Shown piece by piece: positions 22,491 through 34,338 of a stretch of 64,000 bases of DNA; position 1 is the stretch's first letter, and each line of letters starts with the position of its first letter. The translations under genes were made by a program, and so were the position numbers. Under the pieces are notes generated by a model that was given only the letters and a program-made list of their open reading frames with translations, was not told where the DNA came from and searched no databases. This DNA comes from Cocos nucifera (lineage: Eukaryota > Streptophyta > Magnoliopsida > Arecales > Arecaceae): positions 1,784,945 through 1,848,944 of the forward strand of contig QRFJ01000054.1 of the NCBI GenBank assembly GCA_006176705.1. Reading direction: 5' to 3'.

Positions 22491-23104
22491 GATTTATAGT
22501 CTTCAGCTTGACTTTCTTTGAGTTCTAAAGTGGATCAATCTGGTGCCACTTCAATTAGAATACTTTCATATTTGATCGAGTCCTCTTTCAATTTGATATT
22601 GCTAGCTTTTATAGTCTCAAACCTATTTTCTACAGAATTCTCATATACTGAATTGTCAATAATATCAATTAGAAAATAAGTTTGATTGTCATCAGGATGT
22701 TTAGTATCTTTGAAAATATTAAAAGTAACTTATTCATCTTGGACTCTAAGAATTAATTTTCCTTATTGAACATCTATTAAAGCTCCTCCAGTAGCTAAAA
22801 AGGGTCTCCCTAAAATAAAGGGTACATCATAATCTTCTTTCATATCAAGAACAATAAAATCAATAAAAAAAATAAACTTATTTACCTTTACCAAGACATC
22901 CTCCACTATACCTCTTGGATATTTAATGGATCTGTCGGCTAATTGAAGAGTAATAGTGGTAGGCTTTGGTTCTCCTAGACCCAGCTTCCTGAAAATAGAA
23001 AAAGGCATGAGATTAATGCTTGCTCCTAAATCACATAAAACTTTATCAAAACTACAATCACCAATAATGTAGGGGATAGTAAAACTCCCTGGATCTTTTA
23101 ACTT
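22491..23104 (-). pseudogene. Athila-like aspartic protease, truncated downstream
   Basis: Retropepsin-like domain. The catalytic motif DLGASINLMP is read at about 23034-23005, followed by LQLADRSIKYPRG, VDFIVLD-like FIDFIVLDMKED and the flap-end motif PFILGRPFLATGGALIDV. A stop follows, then recognisable downstream sequence (GKLILRVQDE, then TFNIFKDTKHPD) to about 22490, where homology to a pol region ends. It would be fused to gag, but a TAG at 23105-23107 separates them. Confidence 0.85.
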
Positions 23105-24803
23105 CTATGGTAATTTATTTTGAAGTATTGCTGAGCATTCTTCATTCAAATTTATTCTCTCATGCTCCTTCAGCTTTTTCTTATTTGTTAGGATTTCTTT
23201 GAGAAACTTGGCATACCTGGGCATTTGAGTAATAGCATCTACAAAAGGAATATTAATATGTAAATTCTTTAGAATTTTGAAAAAGTTAGAAAATTTCTTA
23301 TCTGGATGCTGTATTTGTCTCTCTAGGAATGGTAGTGGCAACACGTAGGGCTTCACATTTGGATCAGCAAACCGTATACCTAGAGACCATCCATCTGCTG
23401 GTTGTTTTGGTGACTGATGAATTTTAGTTGATGGTTTCTTATTTGTAGTTGGCTCTTCAGTCTCTTTCTTCTGATGTGGCTCCTCCAAGCTTTGTACCAC
23501 TTCTTAGGGTGATAGCATTGACTTGCTCCCTTGGATTTGGTCTCCGTATTGCTTGGCAAGGATCCCTGAGGTCTCTCGGAGATTATTTTAGCCATTTGAC
23601 CTATTTGCATCTCCAAGTTTTGAATTGCTGCTGTTTGGTCCTGCCTAAGTTTGGCTTCCAAATTTTTTATAGTTGCTTCTTGGTTTTGCATAAATTTGAC
23701 CATCAGCTCTTCCATGTTGGACTTCTTTTCAGGTACTTGGAATCCTTGGGGGTGGCTGTTGTGCTGCATTTTGATTACTCCATGAGAAATTTGGGTGCTG
23801 CCTCCACCCTTGATTGTATGTGTTGGAGTAGGGATTATTTTGTTGCGGCCTGAAAAAATTACCAATATAATTAGCTGTATCAATTATTTTAGCAAAAGGA
23901 TTACCTATCTGGCAATTGCTCGTATCGTGTCCTCCTCCACACAGGTCACAAGTAATGCTCTGAATATGCATAGCTGTTCCCTTTAAGTTGTTGACTTCGG
24001 CTCTAAGGGCTGCAATTTCAGCTAGTAAGGTTGGCACGCAATCTACTCCCTGCACAGCTGCTAGTCTTTTTGGCATCATGCATTCTGTCTGCCATTGATA
24101 GCTATTTGATGCCATCTCATCGATCAGATCGAAAGCTTCTTCCTCCATTTTTTCGATTAATGGTTCCTCCTGCTGCTGCATCAATCATAGAATGATTAGT
24201 AGGAGATAAACCATTATAGAAAGTTTGTACCTGAAGCCATACGGGTAGTTGATGATGTGGACATCTCCTCAGCAGTTTCTTGAAATGCTCCCAAGCCTCA
24301 TATAGTGTCTCCATGTCCATCTGCATAAAGGAAGTGATATCGTTGCGCATCTTGGCAGTCTTGGAAGGTGGAAAGTACTTGGCTAAGAATTTTTGGGCTA
24401 GGACATCCCAAGTTGTGATAGAACCTGCAGGAAGAGAATGAAGCCAACTCTTAGCTTTATCCCATAAAGAGAAAGAAAATAACCTTAATCTAATAGCATC
24501 ATCCGACACCCCATTAATTTTAAAAGTATCACAAAGTTTAAGAAAATTAGAAATATGGGCATTCGGATCATCATGCACGTGTCCACTGAATTGGACAGTT
24601 GATTGAATCATCTGGATCATCGTCGATTTTATTTCGAAGTTGTTTGCTCGTACAGGCGGTCTCCTGATGCTCGAAGCTGCATCGGCTACAGATGGTGTGA
24701 TGTAATCATTTAATGGATGATGTACTGGTCGAATAGCTTCATGCTGTCCTTCAGTCGCCATATCCAATCCTAGATTGATGTCGTTAGGATCTTCAGCTGC
24801 CAT
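23105..24803 (-). pseudogene. Athila-like gag with frameshifts
   Basis: The proposed start is ATG at 24803-24801 (MAAEDPNDINLG). The gag core is at 24600-24200 (PNAHISNFLKLCDTFKING, then LFSFSLWDKAKSWLHSLP, FLAKYFPPSKTAKMRNDI and FYNGLSP). The frame shifts at about 24180 to a segment with the knuckle CDLCGGGHDTSNC, shifts again at about 23730 to a coiled-coil stretch (NLEAKLRQDQTAAIQNLE), and again near 23480 to the gag-protease linker (FADPNVKPYVLPLPFLERQ). At least three frame changes and the terminal stop make it a pseudogene. Confidence 0.87.
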
Positions 24804-24981
24804 GTTTCTTCTCTTGTTGTAGTCTTCTAATGGTCCTTTCAATTTCTGGATCTAAAGGTAGTAAGTTACTATGTCCAGTACGTGTCATGCACTGAAAATT
24901 TTTTTTTTAAAATAATAAAAATTAAAAATAAAATTTCTAAAGTAAAGCTAGGATCAAAATTTTAATATTATTTTAGACACA

Positions 24982-25000
24982 ATCCCCGGCAATGGCGCCA
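24982..25000 (-). other. Athila-like primer binding site (tRNA-Asp type)
   Basis: Minus strand TGGCGCCATTGCCGGGGAT, six bases after the LTR end at 25007. It matches the plant tRNA-Asp primer site used by Athila-like elements except for one or two bases. Confidence 0.85.
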
Positions 25001-25006
25001 AAAACT

Positions 25007-25927
25007 TGATGCATGCTAATTTATAGCTATGGCAAGTGCACCAGTCGATCAAGTAATAAAGTGAATGAGTAGAGTATCATCCCTAGAGGATTGAAAAATA
25101 AGTACTGAAAAGCTCTTTCCTATGCTTTATTTAGAAGATCGATTTATGAGAATAAGAAATTAAAGAATAAAATAAAAAAAAAATAATTAAAAATTTTTAA
25201 GAAAATAGAGAGAGTGTAAATTATTAGGATTTTAAACTCAAGAGCAATGGATTACTAAGGCAATCGGTTCACCAACTCAGTCAATACAATATTCAGATTT
25301 TTAGATTAATTTTATTTCATGTGACGGTGGAGTCTCCTAATTTATTCACTACCCTTTGGTCCAGGCATAGCAAAACTATCAATATTTATTAATTACCCTT
25401 TGGTCCAGGTGTAATTTAAATAAATATTAATGCATTAAGTTTTGTGAAACCCTCTAATTAAAATACGCTGCATCCAAAGCGCACTAAAATTTTCGCATGC
25501 ATATGAATTCTAATTTGATTCATAATACAAGGTATATAATCAAGAAGCATTAACATAGATGTACTTGGTCCGTAACATCTATGTTCATCAGATCAATTAG
25601 AAGATGGCCAGTAATCTAAAAGCATTAAGATCAGATTTATATACTCCTCATGAATAAAATTTAAAAATAAATCACACTGAATATTGCATCAAAAGAGTGG
25701 CTACACCTTAGCCTTAGTAAAAAAAAATTTAGTTCATGATAACAAGTTCAAAAATAGCAAATAAAATAAAAAATATAGAAAAATTAGACTGTTTGATTGC
25801 TGAAATTGATTATCCATTGCTCTTAGCGTGGAGAACTTGGTGAAGAAAAAGATGCTCCTTAATCGATGTCTTGATTGTCGAAAGAAATCAAAAATCCTTT
25901 TTTTCTCTTATAAATCACTCTTCTCTT
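25007..25927 (-). repeat. Athila-like middle LTR, truncated to 921 bases
   Basis: Matches the first 921 bases (plus-strand order) of the two full LTRs and stops abruptly after CACTCTTCTCTT. The next nine bases (CCAAAAATT, 25928-25936) equal the leader that normally adjoins an LTR next to a primer site (CCAAAAACT at 24998-25006). A deletion therefore removed half of this LTR and nearly all of a second internal region. Confidence 0.9.
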
Positions 25928-25936
25928 CCAAAAATT

Positions 25937-27809
25937 TGATGCATGCTAATTTATAGCTATGGCAAGTGCACCAGTCGATCAAGTAATAAAATGAATGAGT
26001 AGAGTATCGTCTTTAGAGGATTGAAAAATAAGTACTGAAAATCTCTTTTCTATGCTTTATTTAGAAGATCGATTTATGAGAATAAGAAATTAAAGAATAA
26101 AATAAAAAAATAATTAAAAATTTTTAAGAAAATAGAGAGAGTGTAAATTATTAGGATTTTAAACTCAAGAGCAATGGATTACTAAGGCAATCGGTTCACC
26201 AACTCAATCAATATAATATTTAGATTTTTAGATTAATTTTATTCTATGTGACGGTGGAGTCTCCTAATTTATTCACTACCCTTTGGTCCAGGCATAGCAA
26301 AACTATCAATATTTATTAATTATTCTTTGATCCAGGTGTAATTTAAATAAATATTAATACATTAAGTTTTGTGAAACTCTCTAATTAAAATACACTGCGT
26401 CCAAAGCGCACTAAAATTCCTGCATGCATATGAATTCTAATTTGATTCATAATACAAGGTATATAATCAAGAAGCATTAACATAGATGTACTTGGTCCGT
26501 AACATCTATGTTCATCAGATCAATTAGAAGATAGCCAGTAATCTAAAAGCATTAAGATCAGATTTATATACTCCTCATAAATAAAATTTAAAAATAAATC
26601 ACATGGAATATTGCATCAAAAGAGTGGCTACACCTTAGCCTTAGTAAAAAAAAAATTAGTTTATGATAACAAGTTCAAAAATAGCAAATAAAATAAAAAA
26701 TATAAAAAAATTAAACTATTTGATTGCTGAAATTGATTATCCGTTGCTTTTGGCGTAGAGAACTTGGTGAAGAAGAAGATGCTCCTTGATCGATGTCTTG
26801 ACATTCGAAAGAAATCAAAAATTCTTTTTTTCTCTCACAAAATCACTCCTCTTTCTACCTCTCTTATCTCTTTTTCTTTTTATTTTTCTTTATTTCTCTG
26901 ACTCTCTCCCTTTTTCTCTTTTTCTCTTTTTTTATGACTTCTTCTTCTTCTCTCTCTCTCTCTCTCTCTCTATTTTTTACGGCAACATCAGATTTTATAG
27001 GTTAAGAGATTGATTTTCTCCCTAAAATCCTTTAGAAATTAGGTTTAAGACTCCTAAAACAACTCAAATTAGGATCTGGGTAATTCTGATCATTGAATGT
27101 TGATCAAATAGTCTAAAAATTACTTAAAAATTCCTTAAAATAATTCAGATCAAGTCGAATTTCGTGCCAACCATTGGATCAACCGTTGGATTGAATCTGG
27201 GCCGTTCGATCGCACAGAAAGAAGGCTTCTGATCTTTAGTTTAACGTCGGGATGAATCTCAGCCGTTGGATCTCGATCGAAAGCTGCAGATGCCGCTCAC
27301 CAGTGCCTACTTTTCGATCGTCCGATCGAGTTTCAGTGAAAGGCATCCTTGGATCAAACAAAATTCTCAAATTGCCCTCCGTAAATCATGCGCGAGCCTG
27401 ATGTTGCATGAACCGCCGCGTTCTTCAGCCATTCAGAGCGCGCTTCTTCATATGAAATTTTCGAATTATCCTTCAGATGGTCCATCGTGCGTCGTAAAAA
27501 ATGCTGACGTCATCCTAACATCAGCGTTGCATCAGCGGGTCGGTCTGCGGTCGAGCCGGATGGTCTGCTGAGTCAATTTTTTGAACTGATTTGAACCGAA
27601 TCGATTTTTTTTTTTTGAAATTCAATTTTGGACTCGTTTGAAGTCCGTTTTTTTTGAAATTTATTTCATCTGAACTAAAAAAATAAGATCTCCACATTGG
27701 TGGTCTTCTTTCCTACATAAGATTAATAAAAATATTAATTTTTAAAGAAATAGATTAATTTATTTTATAATTTAATACTTTTATTAGTATATTTTTACCA
27801 CTTATCACT
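25937..27809 (-). repeat. Athila-like outer 5' LTR (full length)
   Basis: 1873 bases, TGATGCATGCTAATTTATAG to ACCACTTATCA, ending at the CTTCT duplication. Includes a TC microsatellite at about 26948-26971. Confidence 0.92.
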
Positions 27810-28813
27810 TCTTCCGCACGGGCATATTCCTCGGCCCAAGCCAGCAGATTGGCGAAGTTTCTGAGATACTTTTTTTTAGGAAGAACAGCAAGTCATTCTT
27901 CTGAAGACCGTCCTTGAGTGCGGCCATCGCAACAGACTGGTTTAGGTTTCGAACCTTCAATGCCACGACGTTAAACTGGATGACGTAAGCTTGGATGGAT
28001 TCTTCCAGCTTCTGCTTGACGTTCATCAAGAAATCCAAACCTCAGCGCGGATGTCGGCTGTTGATGAAGTGAGCCACGAACTAACGGCTCATCTGATCAA
28101 AAAAGAAGATCGTACCCGATTTCAATGTCGAGTATCAATTTCTCGCTGCTTCTTTAAGGTAGATGAGAAGGCTCGGCACAGTATGGCATCTAAAGCATCA
28201 TGAAGTAGCATCATGGTCTGGAAGACCTCCAGATGATCAATCGGATCAGAGGTTCCATCGTAGCTTTCAAGTTGAGGAAGCTTGAAGTTTGGTGGAATGG
28301 ACTCTTGCATAATCTAGAGGGGAAAGGGAGATCAGTGCGGACGTCGGCATGATGAGCCGGGACGACGTGGCCGAACTCTTCAATCCATCGATCCATCTCT
28401 CATAATCTATGATTAAGGGTGTCGTCCTGATTGCAGATCTTGGGGTACTTCCGGCTACAAACAGAAAAGGTCTCCTTCCGAGGAGAATCATGATCTAAAT
28501 ATGGATCCTCGACTCTCTATTTTTCTTTCCAAGAGGCGGCAGGTACATCGACTCAAGTACTCTTCCTTGGGATCGATTTTCGACATTCGGATGGTGGGTT
28601 TCCTAGTGGAGTCATCGTTGGAGGCTGCTGCATGGCCCACATTGCCTCCATGAGGCCACGGACCTACCGGACAAGCAGATTGAACTGCTCCACATCTATC
28701 ATGGGTATAGATGAAATCTGAGTTGTCGGAGCTGAAGTAGGAGCAGATGGATCTAGATGGGATCGGACCATGGAGGCCGTCGATCGTCGAGTTGAAGCTC
28801 TTCTGGAAGGCAT
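27810..28813 (-). pseudogene. E2 gag, N-terminal and core part
   Basis: The start MPSRRASTRRSTASMVRSH is at 28813. Stops occur in the variable N-terminal region (for example near 28550 and 28400). The core follows: PPNFKLPQLESYDGTSDPID, HLEVFQTMMLLHDA, and then, after a frame change, VKQKLEESIQAYVIQFN and NQSVAMAALKDGL. This is a typical Ty3/gypsy gag core. It is cut at the Athila-like insertion and continues at 19575. Confidence 0.85.
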
Positions 28814-28921
28814 TTTCTCTTCGAAAAAGAACTCTAGAGAAGAAGAAGAGAGGTCTCCGAAGAGGGAAGAGAGAAATCGTCATCGAGCACTCCTTTAAGA
28901 ATAAGGAAATCTTGAAGGTTT

Positions 28922-28940
28922 GGGCCCTCCTCTAGTGCCA
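28922..28940 (-). other. E2 primer-binding-site-like sequence
   Basis: Minus strand TGGCACTAGAGGAGGGCCC, three bases from the 5' LTR end. Same position and sequence type as in E1. Confidence 0.6.
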
Positions 28941-28943
28941 ATC

Positions 28944-29737
28944 TGTTGACGCAAAAACTAATCATCGCCGGATCCAACTGGAGTGGAGGAGGATGAGGTC
29001 GCTGCTCGGGATCTGCAAAATAAAGTTCTGTTCGAAGCCGATGGGGGTGGCTTCGATAGGACCCTCCGACGGTCAAGTCAGCTCTGGCCAATAGAAATGG
29101 GGTGCTCTGGAATGAGTTCGACAAAGTTTAAAGGAGGAGAGGAGAGCTTAGAGCTTAGCGTATCTGGAGGATCCTTTTTATAGACGGAGCTTGATTGATG
29201 GTGATGACCATATCGTCCGATCGTGGGCCGTTCGGGGCCGTATGGAGTTCGGTACGGAGAGGAAGGCATTGTCAAGCAGATAGTGACAGCCATACTGATG
29301 GATCGTGAGCCGCATGGGACTGGCTACGGAGAGAGTGGTGGCCATATCGTTCGATCGCATCGCCTGTGGCAGACTGATGGTGACAGTTCATCCAGATTTA
29401 ATGGCCGTGACTATGAGAAAGTAGGCATTGATCGGTGGACTTCGGTATGTATCAATTCTAGAGGAGTTCGGACTTCTGAAAGAGTTCGATCGGAGAAAAG
29501 CTTGGAATGAGTTCGGTCAAAGGAATGTGGAGGAAGTTCGGCTCTCGTAGGCGTCTGGCTGGAGGAGTGCGGCTAAGGCTCGACCGCTGGGAGTCTGAAG
29601 GAGCTCGATCACTGAGGAGTTCGATCGGCTAAAGGAGTTTGGCTAAGATCCATCCGCTAAAGTTCTTTTATGGCTACCGATTGCATTAGACTAAGCATCG
29701 AACTGGACTTCGGCAGGAGCGAGGTTTATCTCCAACA
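28944..29737 (-). repeat. E2 5' LTR
   Basis: 794 bases, TGTTGACGCAAAAACT at the inner end and TTTATCTCCAACA at the outer end, adjacent to ATATC. Homologous to 15919-16727 along its length. Confidence 0.9.
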
Positions 29738-29742
29738 ATATC

Positions 29743-32700
29743 AATTAATTCGAATGTTAGAATTTAACTATTTATTTTAAATCTTACTTGAGTTTGACTA
29801 GAAGGGCTTTACTAAAAATAATAATAATGATCTAAATACAAAAAAAAAACTAAGCATTGTAGAGGAATAAATAAGAAATATAACTTAATATAAAATTCTA
29901 GACATGTGAATTACTCGATAATAATAGAGTTAACAATCACTTTTTTATTTGATTAAAATAAACCATTCCTCTTGTATTTTATCTTTAGAGGTGTAATCAA
30001 GTTGAGCCGAGTCAAGTAGCTAGAAACTTGAGCTCGATTCGATTCAAAATATTCAAGTTCGAGATCGATCAAGTCTTAATACCTTAATCTTGAGCTCAAC
30101 TCGATAAAAAATAAGCAAAGCTCGGGATTGACTGAATTTTACTCAAATATCAATAAAGCCAAACTTGAGCTTAAAATTAAGCCTTAGCTTAATAATAATA
30201 AATATATTAATATATATTATAAATAAATATAATATTATTAAAAATATATAAAAATTTGAATAAGCTTGTAAATTTTTGAGTTGAATATCCTACAATTTAA
30301 GCTTGATTCAAAAAACTATCAAACTACTCAGGCTCGATATAATCGGATCAAATCAAACTCTGCATGAGTAGCTTGACTCGTTTGCACTCCTACTTATCTA
30401 TACTAAAATCAATATTCTCGGTAAATACCCTACATTGCTATCTATCTTTGTATATGCAATTAATCAAGCTTTAGTTATATATAATCTCTTCTCATTCCAT
30501 TCAAATGAATTCAAAGAAATTTATCGCATCATTTTTCTAATTATCAAATAGTTAAAATCCTTCCATCACATCACCACCATCATTTTGTTTAGATGATTAT
30601 CCCACTTATATATCTTAAAGTTGCAAAACTCTAAAATACAAAGTATTGAACTATGATACTCCTTGATATACCATATATATTATAAAATATACATATTGTC
30701 ATGACTAAATACCAAAAAATTGAAGAAAAATACTCCAATTCTCAAAAATCTACATGTTATCGTACTTAGACACTAAAAGGGAAAATAAAGAATTTGAAAA
30801 AATAATTCTTAGTAAACTTTGAACGGCATGGAGATTCGGTATTGAATTCAGCCATTTTGATGATTCTAGAAAGCCAAACTGGGAGAAAAAAATCTTAGAG
30901 ATTACTTGAGAAGGAGATAGATGGAGATATGGTGGATATCTTTGGAGTATCCATAAATTAGACAATAGACCGAATTTATGAAAGAGAATAAACATCATTT
31001 AGCTCCACATATCGCAAAACCTTGGAGTCGGAAGATGAATAGGAGAGGATGATGAGGATGAGAGAAGGGACTGTGGTTATAAATAGAGGTCAGGCCATTA
31101 AAGATGTTGCATAAGAATATTATTAATGGGTTCTCTTAAACCTTGTGATGCATGATACAAGAGTGCTAGGTCACATACCATTTTCTTTAATTAAGTCATA
31201 CAAATTAGTCATCTTAATTGTTGACTTGGATGGATAATAAATAACTGTAAACATTTGTCTCCATACATAATAAAGATGAGCCATTAGTCAATCTAGGTTG
31301 CTCGTTTAGCAATTCAAACATGGATGATGATGTAGCGATTGCTCGCTGACTCATTTATATTAAGTCAATAAACTAGTTATATCAAATACCAATTTGGATG
31401 GTTGCAAAGATTCTTTTTCTTTTTTTTTTTTGTCTAAAAGCAAAAAAAGTTTTCTTCTTTTAAATCATGTAACTTGTTATTTACTTTATCATTTTTGTCA
31501 TATGCACGCATCTTATTTCTCTTCTTTAAAAGAATAAAAATCAAAATGAAATATAACCGCATCTATTGATATATATAATATATCCACCATATATTATAAG
31601 TTAACAAAAAACATATCAAGAATTGTCCATCAAAATTATTGGCCAAAATGGCATCATGCTGAACTATTAAAACATATTAAAATATGATATTTTAAAGGAA
31701 TGTCAAAAAAATATATTCTAATCCATAAGTGATTCATTATTTCATGCCACTTATACTCTATATAAATAAACTTAATTATCTATGGGATTTAATTCAACAA
31801 TAAATTTTTTTTCAAAAATAATAAAAATCATGCTAGGATACCCTCATGCGCTCCTCATTACATCTTCAACATCATCATCATCATCTTCTCCGGTTCTCCA
31901 CCATCCCAATCATTCTCCTCCATAGAGGTGGTGATTTGTGTCACAGAGGAGATGAGACTTGTAGTGACGGGTGATGGTGGTTATGTAGAGAATGTTGAGG
32001 CCAAGAGGTAGATGATAAGAATGATAGTGGGAAGAGAGAGGGAGAGAAAAGATGACAAAAGAGATCCTTCCCCATGCCTTAGATGGAGCAAAGAGATAAT
32101 AATTGGAGACGAGGAAGAGAGGAGAAGAGATCTCTCTTGATATCTCAAGTTAAATTTAGGTAATTAAGTCTAAAACTTGAATGAGTAGGATAATGTATTA
32201 GGTCTAGTTATAGAATATGTTAGGTCCGCCGGAAAGGTAAAAACTTAAGGGAGAAAATGGGGAGCACCCACTTTAGCCATTTTGGCCCGTCCTTTACCAA
32301 ATAACAATAGTGTAAACTTTTCTAAGATGTACTTTTCAAAAAGTATGATTTAGAAAAATATTCATTCTTCATTTATGCAATCAAACATGCCTTTAAAATA
32401 TACAACCAAGCATAACCAATATGGAAAAATAAAAATAGCCAAAATGAATATAATACTTATTTTACATCAAAAACTATTAAATGTTCTATAGTTAAAATGA
32501 AATCCTATATCGCTATTTGTTTGTGAGGCTCCACATCATATTATAATCGTGCACTTTAAACTATAAGAGAAACCGCAAGCTGGATTGCAACTTTGTTGCC
32601 AATCATATCGATAATGTGCGGCTAATCACCTCTACAGGAAATACTTTGACCTAGCTTTTGTAAATTCTATAAGCTGTATCTATTGGTCAATTCTATAATA

Positions 32701-33936
32701 TATAGAATTTAAAAAAAAAATCAATGTTCAAATCATTCTTAAATATTTAATAATATAATTTTTATAATAACTACGTACATTGCATATGCCATATCTTAGT
32801 CATAAAAAAGTTAAAATTTGAAAGTGTATACTTTTATTTAAGATGGCCAATCATCAGCAAGGAAGTCCTTTGCATGTATTTGGATCATGAGCTTGCAGAT
32901 GCTCGAAGATTTAGTACTACAAGGAATTAATAATTTTAAAAGGAATATGATAAAACAAAAATTTCTTTAGCTAATTTCTTGTTCAATCGCCTTCAATGTC
33001 ATAGATACATCAATTGGCAGAAAAATGAGACAATATAAAGCTACTTATAATATTTTTCCAGAAGAAGCAGCGGCGGAGTTAGGAAGGGAAGTGGGGTCGA
33101 AAATGAGATATTTTGATGTAGTTGTATAAGACTAGACTTAATGGCCAATGTCTTTGTTACCAGGATTGAACATAAAAAAAATCCAAAGCTTTTTATTTTA
33201 TCCTTCATCAATTATCTACTAATAATGAGCGAAGTCTACCCTACGTTCCCTTCGGATGATGATGAGCGGTGTCTCTTTATTTTCTCCCCAAAGAAGCTTC
33301 GAGGAAGCTTCCTCCAAACATTGCACTCAAGTACCGCCCGTAATTAAGCGTGAGTTTCGCGTGCCCGGCCAAAACCGCATTCTTTCTCTACATCTGAATA
33401 GCCCAATTTACCCTTCTATGGTAGCCCCCAAAGCAATATATCATTGGCAGCATTTACATTTTCCGGGGGGTATTTCGGTCCAAATAAAAATAAGAACCTA
33501 GAATCATTTGTTCCAGAAGGCAGGACTAAATGGTAATTATCCCTCTTCGAGCAACCCTCGTCTGCCACCAAACCGTCCAAGATCCACGGCACCATCTGTG
33601 CCACCAAACCCCCTCGTTTCTCAAGTCCATTTCCCACTGTACCCTCGATTCCCCGTTCCAAACGAAGAAAGCACCATCCGCAGTCGTTTCTTAATTGCTT
33701 GCTGGGTCGAAAAAATTTTAAGAGGCTTTTTAAAGCCCCGTTGATTAAACGACGTGGCCGTGACTCAGACTTTGCGACGGTAAGCGAAGGCGAGCGGCGT
33801 GACTGGTCGGAGGAAAGAAATTTTGCGAAAAAAAGAAAAAAAGTTCTGGGAAAGAAAGGGAAGGTCTTCGAGCTCTCTCTCCACCATCCCTTTCCCCACC
33901 CCGCCCCACCAAGAACTTTGGCCCAGGGCTAGGGTT
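29743..33936. other. Intergenic region between transposon block and VAC14
   Basis: About 4.2 kb, AT-rich, with no convincing gene. It contains the inverted-repeat element at 29987-30393 and, near 31860-32130, short CATCATCAT and GA-rich low-complexity tracts. Short frames at 33141-33500 show no recognisable motif. GC content rises from about 33300 towards the VAC14 5' UTR. Confidence 0.6.
29987..30393. mobile_element. hAT-like MITE (inferred)
   Basis: The left end (GAGGTGTAATCAAGTTGAGC, then CGAGTCAAGTAGC) and the reverse complement of the right end (TAGGAGTGCAAACGAGTCAAG, first 20 bases) match imperfectly. The flanks TTATCTTT (29979-29986) and TTATCTAT (30394-30401) could be an 8-base duplication with one change. 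The GTGTAAACGAG-type ends and GAGCTCGA-rich body resemble a common plant MITE class. Confidence 0.45.
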
Positions 33937-33943
33937 AGGGTTT
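33937..33943 (+). promoter_or_regulatory. Telo-box upstream of VAC14
   Basis: AGGGTTT within CTAGGGTTAGGGTTTC, about 220 bases before the VAC14 ATG and probably in or near its 5' UTR. Telo-boxes are frequent close to transcription starts of broadly expressed plant genes. Function here is inferred. Confidence 0.5.
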
Positions 33944-34162
33944 CTGAGTTCTCTGCGGGGTTCCGGGTTCTCCTCGTTGATCGCTCTCCCTACGATCTCC
34001 CGCTGTCCTTGGGCGGAGGCGCTTCTGCGATTTCCGGTGCTCGATCTGACGGGATCTCGTCTGGCAATGTCCCGATTCGAGGAGGAGGAGGTCCGGATGT
34101 GCTGTCCGGTTCCGATTCTCGACAGATAGCCCAGGGATCTCCGGCGGGCCCTTCCTGGCGAC

Positions 34163-34299
34163 ATGGAACACGCTCTGTCCGTAATCCCGGCGTCCGTTTT
34201 CAGGAACCTTGCCGATAAGCTCTACGAGAAGCGGAAGAATGCTGCCCTTGAGGTATTCGCTCCCCGCACCATCCGGATCTTCATTCCATCTCTCAATTT

Positions 34300-34338
<39 letters not shown>

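Larger units (their letters stand above)
19576..27809 (-). mobile_element. Athila-like gag-protease retrotransposon with three LTRs
   Basis: Inserted into E2 gag with the perfect duplication CTTCT (19571-19575 and 27810-27814). In minus order: full LTR (27809-25937), nine bases of primer-site leader (25936-25928), truncated LTR (25927-25007), primer site, gag, protease, non-coding stretch, polypurine tract and full LTR (21449-19576). The primer site TGGCGCCATTGCCGGGGAT fits tRNA-Asp, as in Athila-type elements. No reverse transcriptase, RNase H, integrase or env was seen, so it is non-autonomous. The three-LTR form suggests recombination after insertion. Confidence 0.9.
15919..29737 (-). mobile_element. 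E2: second TR-GAG-type gypsy element, with nested Athila-like insertion
   Basis: LTRs 15919-16727 and 28944-29737 enclose the internal region. The perfect duplication ATATC lies outside (15914-15918 and 29738-29742). Without the nested element (19576-27809 plus one duplication copy) E2 is about 5.6 kb, close to E1. Same plan as E1: gag, then tandem array, then polypurine tract, and no pol. E2 keeps the gag core that E1 has lost. Confidence 0.92.
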
